Source: Acidovorax sp. YS12
GTDB lineage: Bacteria; Pseudomonadota; Gammaproteobacteria; Burkholderiales; Burkholderiaceae_C
NCBI GenBank assembly: GCA_021496925.1
Contig: CP053915.1
Span: forward strand, 4,739,501-4,803,500
Reading direction: 5' to 3'
DNA length: 64,000 nucleotides
The first letter of the stretch is position 1, and each line of letters begins with the position of its first letter. This document shows positions 48,280-56,119 of this stretch, piece by piece. The notes beneath the pieces were generated by a model. The model made no database searches and was not told the DNA's origin. It saw nothing but the letters and a program-made list of their open reading frames with translations. The position numbers and the translations under genes are program-made.

Positions 48280-50331
48280 ATGAACCACAAGAAACCAACC
48301 CGGGCGGCGCGCGCGCTGCTCGCCGGCCTCATGGCAGCCGCTGCGCTGCCCGCGGCGCACGCGGGCTTCACCAACGGCAGCTTTGCCGACCCGGTGGACA
48401 CCGGCTGGAACCCGCACGGCTACCAGCGCCGCTACCTGACGCCAGGCTTCGTGAAGAACACCGCCCTGACGCCCATCGTGCCCCAGACGTTCGCCGACCT
48501 GGGCCTGCAGAACATGGACACCGGGGCCTACACCAGCCAGTCCGCCACCCGGCAGGGGGCGGGGAGTGCGACCAATACGGGCAGCAACCTGTCCTGGCCG
48601 TCCGGGAACGCGCTGCGCGTGCACTCCGACACCACGGGCAACAACACCAAGGCCAGCTCCGTGCACCAGGAAATCACACTCGCGGCGGCCGACCGCGACC
48701 CGGCCACGGGCAAGTTCCACCTGCGCTTCCTCGGCGCGCCCGTGCTGGAGAACTACGCCAGCCACAACGGCACGAACCAGGCCTACTTCTTCATCGAGGT
48801 GGTCAAGGACGACGGCACGCCCAATGCCAAGGTGCTGTACACCACCTACAACTTCGCCAACCAGCCCAGCGTGGTGTTCCATGCGGCCGGCAGCTACCAG
48901 TACACCGATTGGGTGAACTTCGACATCGCGCTCGACGCCACCGGCCCCAACGCCGTGGCGGAGAACGACAAGGTCACGCTGCGCGTGGTGGCCGCGGGCT
49001 GCGGCGACACGGCGCACGCGGGCGCGTTCTACATGCGCGAGGTGCGCACAGGGGCCAACGCCGTCAGCCAGGCCGACAGCATCTGGGTCACCGTGAGCGC
49101 CGAGCCCGAGGTGCGCAAGTACGTCAACGCCGACGGCAGCACCACCATCGAATACACCTACACCTACAAGAACATCGGCACCAACGCGGTCAGCGGCGTG
49201 AAGGTCGAGCCCGCGCTGCCCGTGACCTCCGACGGCAAGCGCACCGTGTTCGACGGCATCGGCGTGCCGACGGCGGGCACCACCAAGAGCTGCACTGCGC
49301 CGCAAGGGGCAGAACCCGCGAGCGTGAATACGCCCTGGTCCGCGTCGTGCGCCATCGGCGACCTGGCGCCGGGCGAGCAGGGCACCTTCACCATGAAGGT
49401 GCGCGTGCCGGCCGGCACCACGGGCGACGCCGTGAACAACGGCACCTACCCCATCTCGGCCACCGACATCGACCCGCAGTCCGGCCAGATGGTGCAGACC
49501 AAGCTGTACGCCGACATGGTGCCCGACACCACCAACGTGCCCGCCACGCTGGGGCTGAACCAGCCCGTGCCGCCCACCGCCTCGTTCTCGTGCAAGAACG
49601 AGGGCGCGACCCAGGCCAGCGCCGCCACCTGCGCCATCGCCGGCCTGCCCACGGGCGTGGCCATCGGCCAGTGCAGGATCAAGGACATCAATGGCGCGAA
49701 CGAAGCCAACTGGACCGGCCCCGCCGCCGTGCCCGTCGGCGCCACGGTGACGTGCCCGCTCACTGGCACGCCCACCGATGAGGCCGATGTCGGTGTTCCC
49801 AAGACCACCACGGTCACGGGCAGCGCCGGCAACGACGGCAACCCGGGCAACAACAGCGCACCCAGGCAGGTGACGGTGGGCGGGCCGCACGTCACCATCA
49901 ACCTGGGCGGCCTGCCCAAGGGCGTCGTGGGCCAGCCCTACAAGGGCAGCTTCACCTGCACGAGCGATGGCGCCATCGACGCCACCAACGCGCGCTGCGG
50001 CGTCACCGGCCTGCCCGATGGGGTGACCGTGGGCCAATGCACCATCGACACCGCCACCCCCGCCGCCAACTGGGCGCCGGGCGAAACCATCCCCGTGGGC
50101 AAGGTGGTGACCTGCCCGGTCGCCGGCACGCCCGCCAAGACCAGCGGCCCGGTGACCGGCACGGCCGGCTCGGGCAGCTTCCCCGACGACGTGCAGACCG
50201 TGCCCGCCGGCGACGTGGCCGGGCCCGCGCCCGCAGGCGCGCAGGCCATTCCCACGCTGTCCGAGTGGGGCCTCATCCTCCTGTCGGCGCTGATGGGGCT
50301 GTTCATGGCGCGCCGCCGCCAGCGCGGCTGA
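48280..50331 (+). CDS. Exported repeat-containing protein with IPTL-CTERM sorting signal
   Basis: 683 residues, ATG 48280 behind GGAGA. It has a signal peptide (ALLAGLMAAAALPAAHA) and ends with IPTLSEWGLILLSALMGLFMARRRQRG: the IPTL motif, one membrane helix and an Arg-rich tail, the signal handled by exosortase H-type enzymes. Residues about 270-430 resemble a DUF11-like adhesin repeat (RKYVNADGSTTIEYTYTYKNIGTNAVSGV). Two later modules, about 430-540 and 545-650, share FSC...AIAGLPTGVAIGQC...W...VPVGATVTCP...GTP, an internal duplication. Probably surface anchored or released. No exosortase is in the window. Confidence 0.88.
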   Translation: MNHKKPTRAARALLAGLMAAAALPAAHAGFTNGSFADPVDTGWNPHGYQRRYLTPGFVKNTALTPIVPQTFADLGLQNMDTGAYTSQSATRQGAGSATNTGSNLSWPSGNALRVHSDTTGNNTKASSVHQEITLAAADRDPATGKFHLRFLGAPVLENYASHNGTNQAYFFIEVVKDDGTPNAKVLYTTYNFANQPSVVFHAAGSYQYTDWVNFDIALDATGPNAVAENDKVTLRVVAAGCGDTAHAGAFYMREVRTGANAVSQADSIWVTVSAEPEVRKYVNADGSTTIEYTYTYKNIGTNAVSGVKVEPALPVTSDGKRTVFDGIGVPTAGTTKSCTAPQGAEPASVNTPWSASCAIGDLAPGEQGTFTMKVRVPAGTTGDAVNNGTYPISATDIDPQSGQMVQTKLYADMVPDTTNVPATLGLNQPVPPTASFSCKNEGATQASAATCAIAGLPTGVAIGQCRIKDINGANEANWTGPAAVPVGATVTCPLTGTPTDEADVGVPKTTTVTGSAGNDGNPGNNSAPRQVTVGGPHVTINLGGLPKGVVGQPYKGSFTCTSDGAIDATNARCGVTGLPDGVTVGQCTIDTATPAANWAPGETIPVGKVVTCPVAGTPAKTSGPVTGTAGSGSFPDDVQTVPAGDVAGPAPAGAQAIPTLSEWGLILLSALMGLFMARRRQRG

Positions 50332-50347
50332 ACGGGGCGGGCAGCTT

Positions 50348-50381
50348 GCCAGCGGCGCTACCCGGCGCCGCTGGCTTTTTT
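50348..50381 (+). terminator. Intrinsic terminator after the IPTL-CTERM gene
   Basis: Perfect 11-bp stem GCCAGCGGCGC / GCGCCGCTGGC, loop TACCCG, then six T residues. One of the best terminators in the window. Confidence 0.9.
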
Positions 50382-50440
50382 GCATGAAAAGCGGCTGTAA
50401 CGCGCATGTAGAAAGCGCGGGCAGCTATTGTTTTTGAAGT
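50382..50440 (-). repeat. Interspersed palindromic repeat, copy J (degenerate)
   Basis: Plus strand has GCGGCTGTAACGCGCATGTA, then GAAAGCGCGGGCAGCTATTG and TTTTTGAAG. It lies immediately after the terminator and before the DUF3617-like gene. Confidence 0.6.
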
Positions 50441-50462
50441 CTTTGACAAGGGGCGCAGAGCC

Positions 50463-51062
50463 ATGCGATTCACTCCACCCTGCCTGGCGCTGTGCGCGGC
50501 CCTGCTGGCCGCGCAGGGCATGGCGCACGAGGCGCCGCCCGCCCGCGGGAAAGCCCCCCGCAAGACCGCCTTTCCCGCCCGCCAGAACGGCCTGTGGGAG
50601 GTGACGGTGCGCAGCGACGACCTGGTGCTGAAGCGCGCCGGCCAGGCGCCGCACAGGCCGCAGACGGTGCGCATGTGCACCAGCGCCGAGGCCGAGCCGG
50701 TGATGCTGCTGGCGCTGGTGCCCAGCCAGGAGGATTGCCATGCGGTCAAGGTGACCCGGCGCCCGCCGAAGGCCGGCGCGGGGTACGCCATCGCCACCGT
50801 GTGCTACGTGCATGACAACCGCGTGGACGCGCGCATCGAACTGCAGGGCGACCTGCGGTCCGCCTACCGCGGCACCTTCGACGTGACGTATGCCCAGACG
50901 CCCCTGGGCAACACGGGCCGCATGGCGTTCGAGGGCCGCCGGCTCGGCGCCTGCCCGGCGGGCCAGCGCCCCGGCGACATGGTGCTGCCCAATGGCGTGA
51001 CGGTGAACGTGGTGGACGACAGGAAGCGCGCGCAAGGCCGGGCGCATGGCCACGCCCATTGA
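50463..51062 (+). CDS. Exported DUF3617-like protein
   Basis: 199 residues with a signal peptide (LCAALLAAQGMA). The mature part has GLWEVTVRSDDL near residue 42, four to five cysteines (VRMC, EDC, TVCYV, GACPAGQRPGDM) and a His-rich end. The GLWEVTV start and GxCPxGQRPGD end match the DUF3617 family of periplasmic proteins of unknown role. It is probably monocistronic, between two repeat/terminator elements and aroQ. Confidence 0.7.
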   Translation: MRFTPPCLALCAALLAAQGMAHEAPPARGKAPRKTAFPARQNGLWEVTVRSDDLVLKRAGQAPHRPQTVRMCTSAEAEPVMLLALVPSQEDCHAVKVTRRPPKAGAGYAIATVCYVHDNRVDARIELQGDLRSAYRGTFDVTYAQTPLGNTGRMAFEGRRLGACPAGQRPGDMVLPNGVTVNVVDDRKRAQGRAHGHAH

Positions 51063-51148
51063 CATGGAGGGACGGAGCCTGGCCGCCATGCCCTGAACCC
51101 GGGCGCCGCATAATTTCACGGTTTTGTGCATGCTTGGAGCGCCCTTTC

Positions 51149-51592
51149 GTGAAAAATGTTTTCGTTCTCAACGGCCCTAACCTGAACCTGCTGGGCACGC
51201 GCGAGCCCGCCGTGTACGGCGCGCACACGCTGGCCGATGTCGAGGCCCTGTGCCAGCAGGCCTGCGCGCGCCACGGGCTGGCGCTGCAGTTCCGCCAGAG
51301 CAACCACGAGGGCGATCTGCTGGACTGGCTGCACGAGGCCGGCCGCCTGCACGCCCGGGGCGAGCTGGCGGGCGTGGTGCTGAACGCCGGGGCCTACACG
51401 CACACCAGCGTGGCGCTGCTCGACGCCATCAAGGGCACGGGCGTGCCGCTGATCGAGCTGCACATCAGCAACGTGCATGCGCGCGAGCCCTTTCGCCACC
51501 ATTCCTACATTTCGGCCGTGGCCCGTGCCGTGGTGTGCGGCCTGGGCGTGGCCGGCTACGGCCTGGCGATCGACGCCATCGCCCAGTGGTAG
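51149..51592 (+). CDS. aroQ: 3-Dehydroquinate dehydratase, type II
   Basis: 147 residues. GTG 51149 has GGAG 9 nt upstream and gives the standard VFVLNGPNLNLLGTREP N-terminus. The catalytic Tyr is in EPAVYGAHTL, with FRQSNHEGDLLDW, LNAGAYTHTSVAL and ELHISNVHAREPFRHHSY completing the active site. It performs the third step of the shikimate pathway. The following hydrolase gene begins within 15 nt. Confidence 0.96.
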   Translation: MKNVFVLNGPNLNLLGTREPAVYGAHTLADVEALCQQACARHGLALQFRQSNHEGDLLDWLHEAGRLHARGELAGVVLNAGAYTHTSVALLDAIKGTGVPLIELHISNVHAREPFRHHSYISAVARAVVCGLGVAGYGLAIDAIAQW

Positions 51593-51606
51593 CACTGCCT
51601 GCAGAC

Positions 51607-52434
51607 ATGGCGCGCCTGCAGGCGCAGGCGCGGCGCCTCGCCACGCCGATGGCGGCGGGCGAAATCGTCTGGCACGCCTGGGGCGTGCCGCGCGCGGGCG
51701 TGGCGCCGCTGGTGCTGCTGCACGGCGGCAGCGGCAGCTGGACGCACTGGCTTCGCAATATCGACACGCTGCTGGCCGAGGGCCGCGAGGTGTGGGCCCC
51801 CGACCTGCCGGGGTTTGGCGACTCGGCCCCGCCGCCCGGCGGGCATGATGCCGACGCCATGGTCGCCCCGCTGCACGCCGGGCTGCGGGTGCTGCTGGGC
51901 GCGCAGCCGTGCGATCTGGTGGGTTTTTCGTTCGGCGGCATGGTGGCGGGCCTGCTGGCGGCGGCGCACCCCCCGGCGGTGCAGCGCCTGGTGCTGGTGG
52001 GGGCGCCGGCCATGGGCGTGGTGCCCGAACGCCAGTTCACGCTCAAGGGCTGGCGCCACCTGCCCACGCAGGCAGAGCAGTTGCAGGCGCACCGCGACAA
52101 CCTGGCGGCGCTGATGCTGTCCGACCCGTCGCACATCGACGATGCCACGCTGGCGCTGCACATCCACAACGTGGCGCGCGACCGCCTGCCGCGCCGGCGG
52201 CTGGCGCACACCGACATCCTGGCGCGTTCGCTGCCGCAGGTGCGCTGCCCGGTGCATGCCATCTATGGCGCCAGCGATGCGCTGTACAAGCGCTGGATCA
52301 CCGCGCTGGAGGCCGCTTTCCGGGCCACGGGGGCACCGTTCGCGGGCATGGCGCTGGTGCCCGGCTGCGGCCATTGGGTGCAGTACGAGCAGCCCGGCGC
52401 CTTCCACGCGGCGCTGCGCGAGGCGCTGGCCTGA
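51607..52434 (+). CDS. Alpha/beta hydrolase
   Basis: 275 residues from ATG 51607; GTG 51586 overlapping aroQ is an alternative, and neither has a good ribosome site. Family motifs: LLHGGSGSWTHW (oxyanion hole), nucleophile elbow GFSFGGM near residue 108, acid in YGASDAL and His in GCGHWVQYEQP. It resembles meta-cleavage-type carbon-carbon or ester hydrolases. It is placed directly behind aroQ and probably co-transcribed, but no pathway link is evident. Confidence 0.75.
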   Translation: MARLQAQARRLATPMAAGEIVWHAWGVPRAGVAPLVLLHGGSGSWTHWLRNIDTLLAEGREVWAPDLPGFGDSAPPPGGHDADAMVAPLHAGLRVLLGAQPCDLVGFSFGGMVAGLLAAAHPPAVQRLVLVGAPAMGVVPERQFTLKGWRHLPTQAEQLQAHRDNLAALMLSDPSHIDDATLALHIHNVARDRLPRRRLAHTDILARSLPQVRCPVHAIYGASDALYKRWITALEAAFRATGAPFAGMALVPGCGHWVQYEQPGAFHAALREALA

Positions 52435-52461
52435 GCGCGGCAGGGAACCAAGGAGCCAGAC

Positions 52462-52875
52462 ATGGGTTCGCAGCCCCCATTGCAGGTGCCGGAGCACGAG
52501 GTGCAGATCACCGCCATGCGCGCCCAGGGCGCGGGCGGGCAGAACGTGAACAAGGTGTCGAGCGCGGTGCACCTGCGCTTCGACATCACGGCGTCGTCGC
52601 TGCCGCTGCCGATACGGCAGCGCCTGCTGGCCCTGCGCGACGGGCGCATCACCCAGGACGGAGTGCTCGTCATCAAGGCCCAGCAGCACCGCAGCCAGGA
52701 GCTGAACCGGGCCGACGCCTGGGCGCGCCTGCTGGCACTGGTCAACAGCGTGGCCACGCCGCCGCGCGCGCGCCGCGCCACACGGCCTACCCTGGCGTCG
52801 CAACAGCGCCGGCGCGAGAGCAAGCGCTTGCGCGGCGCCGTCAAAGTGTTGCGCGGACGGGTCGAATCGGACTGA
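52462..52875 (+). CDS. arfB: Alternative ribosome-rescue factor B (peptidyl-tRNA hydrolase, ICT1/YaeJ type)
   Basis: 137 residues. The GGQ hydrolytic motif lies in RAQGAGGQNVNKVSSAVHLRF (residues about 20-40). The C-terminal tail is strongly basic (RRRESKRLRGAVKVLRGR), as needed to enter the empty mRNA channel of stalled ribosomes. There is no codon-recognition domain, which separates it from RF1/RF2. It releases peptides from non-stop ribosomes. A GGAGC site precedes the ATG. Confidence 0.92.
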   Translation: MGSQPPLQVPEHEVQITAMRAQGAGGQNVNKVSSAVHLRFDITASSLPLPIRQRLLALRDGRITQDGVLVIKAQQHRSQELNRADAWARLLALVNSVATPPRARRATRPTLASQQRRRESKRLRGAVKVLRGRVESD

Positions 52876-52978
52876 AAAAACGTGCGATTGTTGCGTTTTT
52901 CGCAATGCTCAATCCCGCCTCTGCGGCTTGGTGGGAGGCGGGAGGAACCCTACATTCATGGCTCCAAGGAGTTTTGCC

Positions 52979-53833
52979 ATGTCTGCCGTCTTGCCCGTTA
53001 CCGCCCCTGCTGCCTCCGTTTCCGCTGCGGCTGCCGCGCCGCAACTGCCGGCGCTGTTCGTCTCGCATGGGGCGCCGCTGTTCGCCATCGAGGCGGGCGA
53101 GACCGGGCCTGCGCTTACGCGCTGGGGGCAGGCGCTGCGCGCGCGCTTCCCGGGCCTGCGCGGCGTGGTCATCCTGTCGCCGCACTGGATGGCGCCTTCC
53201 ATCGAGGTCATGGCGGGCGCGGCCCCCGCCACCTGGCATGACTTTGGCGGCTTTCCGCCCGCGCTGTACGCCCTGCGCTACCCGGCGCCCGGCGCGCCCG
53301 CGCTGGCCGAAGAGGTGCTGGCGCTGCTGCACGCAGCCGGGCTGGCGGCGCAGGGCAACGCGCAGCGCCCGTTCGACCATGGTGCCTGGGTGCCGCTCAT
53401 GCACCTGTTTCCTGCTGCCGATGTGCCCGTGGTGCAGGTGGCGCTGCCCGTGGCGGCGGGCCCGGCGCAGGCGTATGCCATGGGTGCCGTGCTGCGGAGC
53501 CTGCGCGCCCAGGGCGTGCTGGTGGCGGGCTCGGGCAGCATGACGCACAACCTGCGCGAGTTCGTGGGCGGCGTGCAAGCGCCTGCACCGTACGTGCAGG
53601 CATTCAGCCGCTGGGTGGAGGACGCCATCCGGCGGCAGGACCTGCCCGCGCTGCTGGACTACCGCCGCCAGGCCCCGCACGCGCAGCGCGCCCACCCGAC
53701 GCAGGAGCATTTCCTGCCGCTGTTCTTCGCGTTGGGCGCGGCGGGCGAAGGCTGGCAGGCCGGGTACCTGAGCCGCGAAGTGATGTATGGCATGCTCGCC
53801 ATGGACAGTTTCGCGCTCGACGCCGCCGCCTGA
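52979..53833 (+). CDS. 4,5-DOPA-type extradiol dioxygenase (LigB superfamily, YgiD-like)
   Basis: 284 residues from ATG 52979, which has AAGGAG 8 nt upstream; ATG 52958 lacks it. The metal-site histidines are in FVSHGAP, LSPHWMAP and GSMTHNLRE, with FDHGAWVPLM, all typical of the YgiD/DODA group of ring-opening dioxygenases. It probably cleaves a catechol, but the natural substrate is unknown in bacteria. It is followed by an esterase gene 41 nt later. Confidence 0.82.
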   Translation: MSAVLPVTAPAASVSAAAAAPQLPALFVSHGAPLFAIEAGETGPALTRWGQALRARFPGLRGVVILSPHWMAPSIEVMAGAAPATWHDFGGFPPALYALRYPAPGAPALAEEVLALLHAAGLAAQGNAQRPFDHGAWVPLMHLFPAADVPVVQVALPVAAGPAQAYAMGAVLRSLRAQGVLVAGSGSMTHNLREFVGGVQAPAPYVQAFSRWVEDAIRRQDLPALLDYRRQAPHAQRAHPTQEHFLPLFFALGAAGEGWQAGYLSREVMYGMLAMDSFALDAAA

Positions 53834-53874
53834 CGGGGCGTGCCATTCCCTCGCCTTACCAGGAGCCTTCCACC

Positions 53875-54537
53875 ATGCTGGATCTGCCATTCACCTTTCA
53901 GCACCGCCCCGCGAACCCGGCGGTGCGCCACCCCTGGCTGCTCGTGCTGATGCACGGCGTGGGCAGCAACGAGCACGACCTGTTCGGCCTGGCGCCGCAG
54001 ATTCCCGAGGCGTTCCATGTGCTCAGCCTGCGTGCGCCGTTCCGCATGGGGCCGGGCGCGTTCGCGTGGTTCGATTTTTCCATCGAGCCCAACGGCGAGC
54101 GCACCATCAACGAGGCCCAGGAGGCGCAAAGCCGCGCCCTGCTGGCGCAGGCCCTGTCCTCGGCCGCCAGCCAGCTGGGCGTGGCGCCCGAGCACGTGGT
54201 GGTGGGCGGCTTCAGCCAGGGCGGCATCATGGCGCTGTCGCTGCTGCTTTCGCGCCCCGAACTGATGCGTGCTGCCCTGGTGTGGCACAGCCGGCTGCTG
54301 CCGCAGATCGTGCCCCACATCGCCGCGCCCGATGCCTTCCATGGCAAGCACCTGTGGGTCAGCCACGGCACGCACGACAACGTGATTCCCCTGGCCGCGG
54401 CGCAGTCCATCCGCCGCCAGGTGCAGGCCCTGCCGCTGCACCTGGCGTACGAGGAGTTCGCCAGCGCCCATGAAATCCGCCCGGCCGAACTGGCCCACAC
54501 GGTGGCCTGGCTGCAGGGGCTGTACGGCGCAGTGTGA
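53875..54537 (+). CDS. Phospholipase/carboxylesterase-family serine hydrolase
   Basis: 220 residues, cytoplasmic. The alpha/beta fold of the carboxylesterase-2/YpfH family: LLVLMHGVGSNEHDLFGLAP at the N-terminus, nucleophile GGFSQGGIMAL near residue 118, Asp in SHGTHDNVIP and His in SAHEI. It probably hydrolyses short acyl esters. It may be co-transcribed with the dioxygenase. Confidence 0.82.
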   Translation: MLDLPFTFQHRPANPAVRHPWLLVLMHGVGSNEHDLFGLAPQIPEAFHVLSLRAPFRMGPGAFAWFDFSIEPNGERTINEAQEAQSRALLAQALSSAASQLGVAPEHVVVGGFSQGGIMALSLLLSRPELMRAALVWHSRLLPQIVPHIAAPDAFHGKHLWVSHGTHDNVIPLAAAQSIRRQVQALPLHLAYEEFASAHEIRPAELAHTVAWLQGLYGAV

Positions 54538-54642
54538 GGTCGCCGGCGTGGCCGGCACTGTGCGATGCCCCGTGAAAAGCCTGCCCCCGGGCGCCATGGA
54601 TGCACGTATATTCCTGCATCTCTTCGCTCAACAGGAGGTCCT

Positions 54643-56106
54643 ATGCCCTTGCGCAATCCGCTGTCTGCCTGGACGTTTGGCCCGATCCGCGCCCGCCGCT
54701 GCGCCTGCGGCAGTGCCGGTTGCGACCGGCTGCACCAGAGGGTGATGGCCGACATGTCGCGCCGTTTCTTTTTGGGCGGGGCGGCGGCCATGTTGGCTCC
54801 CTTCGCGCTGGGGCCGGAGCTGGCCCTGGCGCAAACGGCGCCCAGCCGGCCGCGCACCCTGCTGACCAACTTGCGCTTGTTCGATGGCAGCGGCCAGCGC
54901 GTGCGCCAGGGCGTGCAGGTACTGATTGAAGGGGACCGCATCCAGGCGCTGCTGGGGGCGGGCGAGCAGGTGGCGGATGCCCAGGTGATCGACTGCCAGG
55001 GCAAGCTGGTGATGCCGGGGCTGATCGACGCGCACTGGCACGCCATGCTGGCGGGGATTCCGGAGATGGTGGCCATGACTTCGGATGTGGGCTATCTGTA
55101 CCTGAGTGCCGCGCAAGAGGCGCAGCGCACGCTGCTGCGGGGCTTTACCTCGGTGCGCGATGCGGGCGGCCCGTCCTTCGCCTTGAAGCGGGCGATCGAC
55201 GAAGGCATGGTGGCGGGCCCGCGCATCTTCCCCAGCGGGGCCATGATTTCGCAGACCTCCGGCCACGGGGATTTCCGCCTGCGCACCGAGTTGCCGCGTG
55301 CGGACAACGAGCCCTTGAGCCTGATCGAGCGCGTGGGCGTGGCGATGATCGCCGACGGCGAAGACCAGGTGCTGCGCCGCGTGCGCGAGCAGCTCATGCT
55401 GGGGGCCACGCAGATCAAGATGCTGGCGGGCGGCGGCGTGGCCTCGATGTACGACCCGCTGGACAGCACCCAGTTCACCGACAAGGAGCTGCGCGCCGGC
55501 GTGGCCGCCGCCGACGACTGGGGCACCTACGTCATGGCCCATGTCTACACGCCCAAGGGCATTCAGCGCTCCATCCGCGCGGGGGTGAAAAGCATCGAGC
55601 ATGGCCAGCTGGCGGATGAGGAAAGCGTGCGCATGATGCGTGGCGAAGGCGTGTGGTGGTGCCTGCAGCCCTTTTTCGACGATGGCGAGGGCAATGCCTA
55701 CGCCGACCCCCAGCGCCAGGCAAACAAGCGCAAGACCTCCGAGGGCACCGAAAAAGCCTATGCCATGGCGCAAAAGCATGGCGTCAAGACGGCCTGGGGC
55801 ACCGACATCCTGTTCAACCCCAAGAACACGGCCAGCCAGGGGCGGCATCTGGCCAAGCTCACCCGTTTTTACGACCCGCTCACCCTGCTGGCCCAGGCCA
55901 CGGGCGTGAATGGCGAGCTGCTGGCGCTGTCGGGCGAGCGCAACCCCTATCCCCACACCCTGGGGCGTATCGCCGCCGGGGCGTGGGCCGATATCCTGGT
56001 GGCCGATGGCGACCCCGGCGCGAACCTGGACTTCCTGACCGAGCCCGAGCGCAATCTGCGCCTCATCATGAAGGGCGGCAAGGTCTACAAGAACACCCTG
56101 GGTTGA
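54643..56106 (+). CDS. Tat-exported metal-dependent amidohydrolase with a Cys-containing N-terminal extension
   Basis: 487 residues; ATG 54643 has a near-perfect AGGAGGT. The first 43 residues (PLRNPLSAWTFGPIRARRCACG and CDRLHQRVMAD) precede a Tat signal SRRFFLGGAAAML, so the export signal is not at the very N-terminus. Amidohydrolase metal ligands: DAHWHAML, Lys in QIKMLAGGGV, His in MAHVYTP and IEHGQL, Asp in WGTDILF. The family (imidazolonepropionase/prolidase-like) cleaves cyclic amides or peptides. It is followed by the MscS gene 13 nt downstream. Confidence 0.83.
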   Translation: MPLRNPLSAWTFGPIRARRCACGSAGCDRLHQRVMADMSRRFFLGGAAAMLAPFALGPELALAQTAPSRPRTLLTNLRLFDGSGQRVRQGVQVLIEGDRIQALLGAGEQVADAQVIDCQGKLVMPGLIDAHWHAMLAGIPEMVAMTSDVGYLYLSAAQEAQRTLLRGFTSVRDAGGPSFALKRAIDEGMVAGPRIFPSGAMISQTSGHGDFRLRTELPRADNEPLSLIERVGVAMIADGEDQVLRRVREQLMLGATQIKMLAGGGVASMYDPLDSTQFTDKELRAGVAAADDWGTYVMAHVYTPKGIQRSIRAGVKSIEHGQLADEESVRMMRGEGVWWCLQPFFDDGEGNAYADPQRQANKRKTSEGTEKAYAMAQKHGVKTAWGTDILFNPKNTASQGRHLAKLTRFYDPLTLLAQATGVNGELLALSGERNPYPHTLGRIAAGAWADILVADGDPGANLDFLTEPERNLRLIMKGGKVYKNTLG

Positions 56107-56119
56107 GGCGTTGCCGTCC

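Noticed and set aside
47656..50385. 909-codon open frame on the minus strand
   Set aside because: Antisense to the response regulator and IPTL-CTERM genes; Gly/His/Ala-rich shadow translation.
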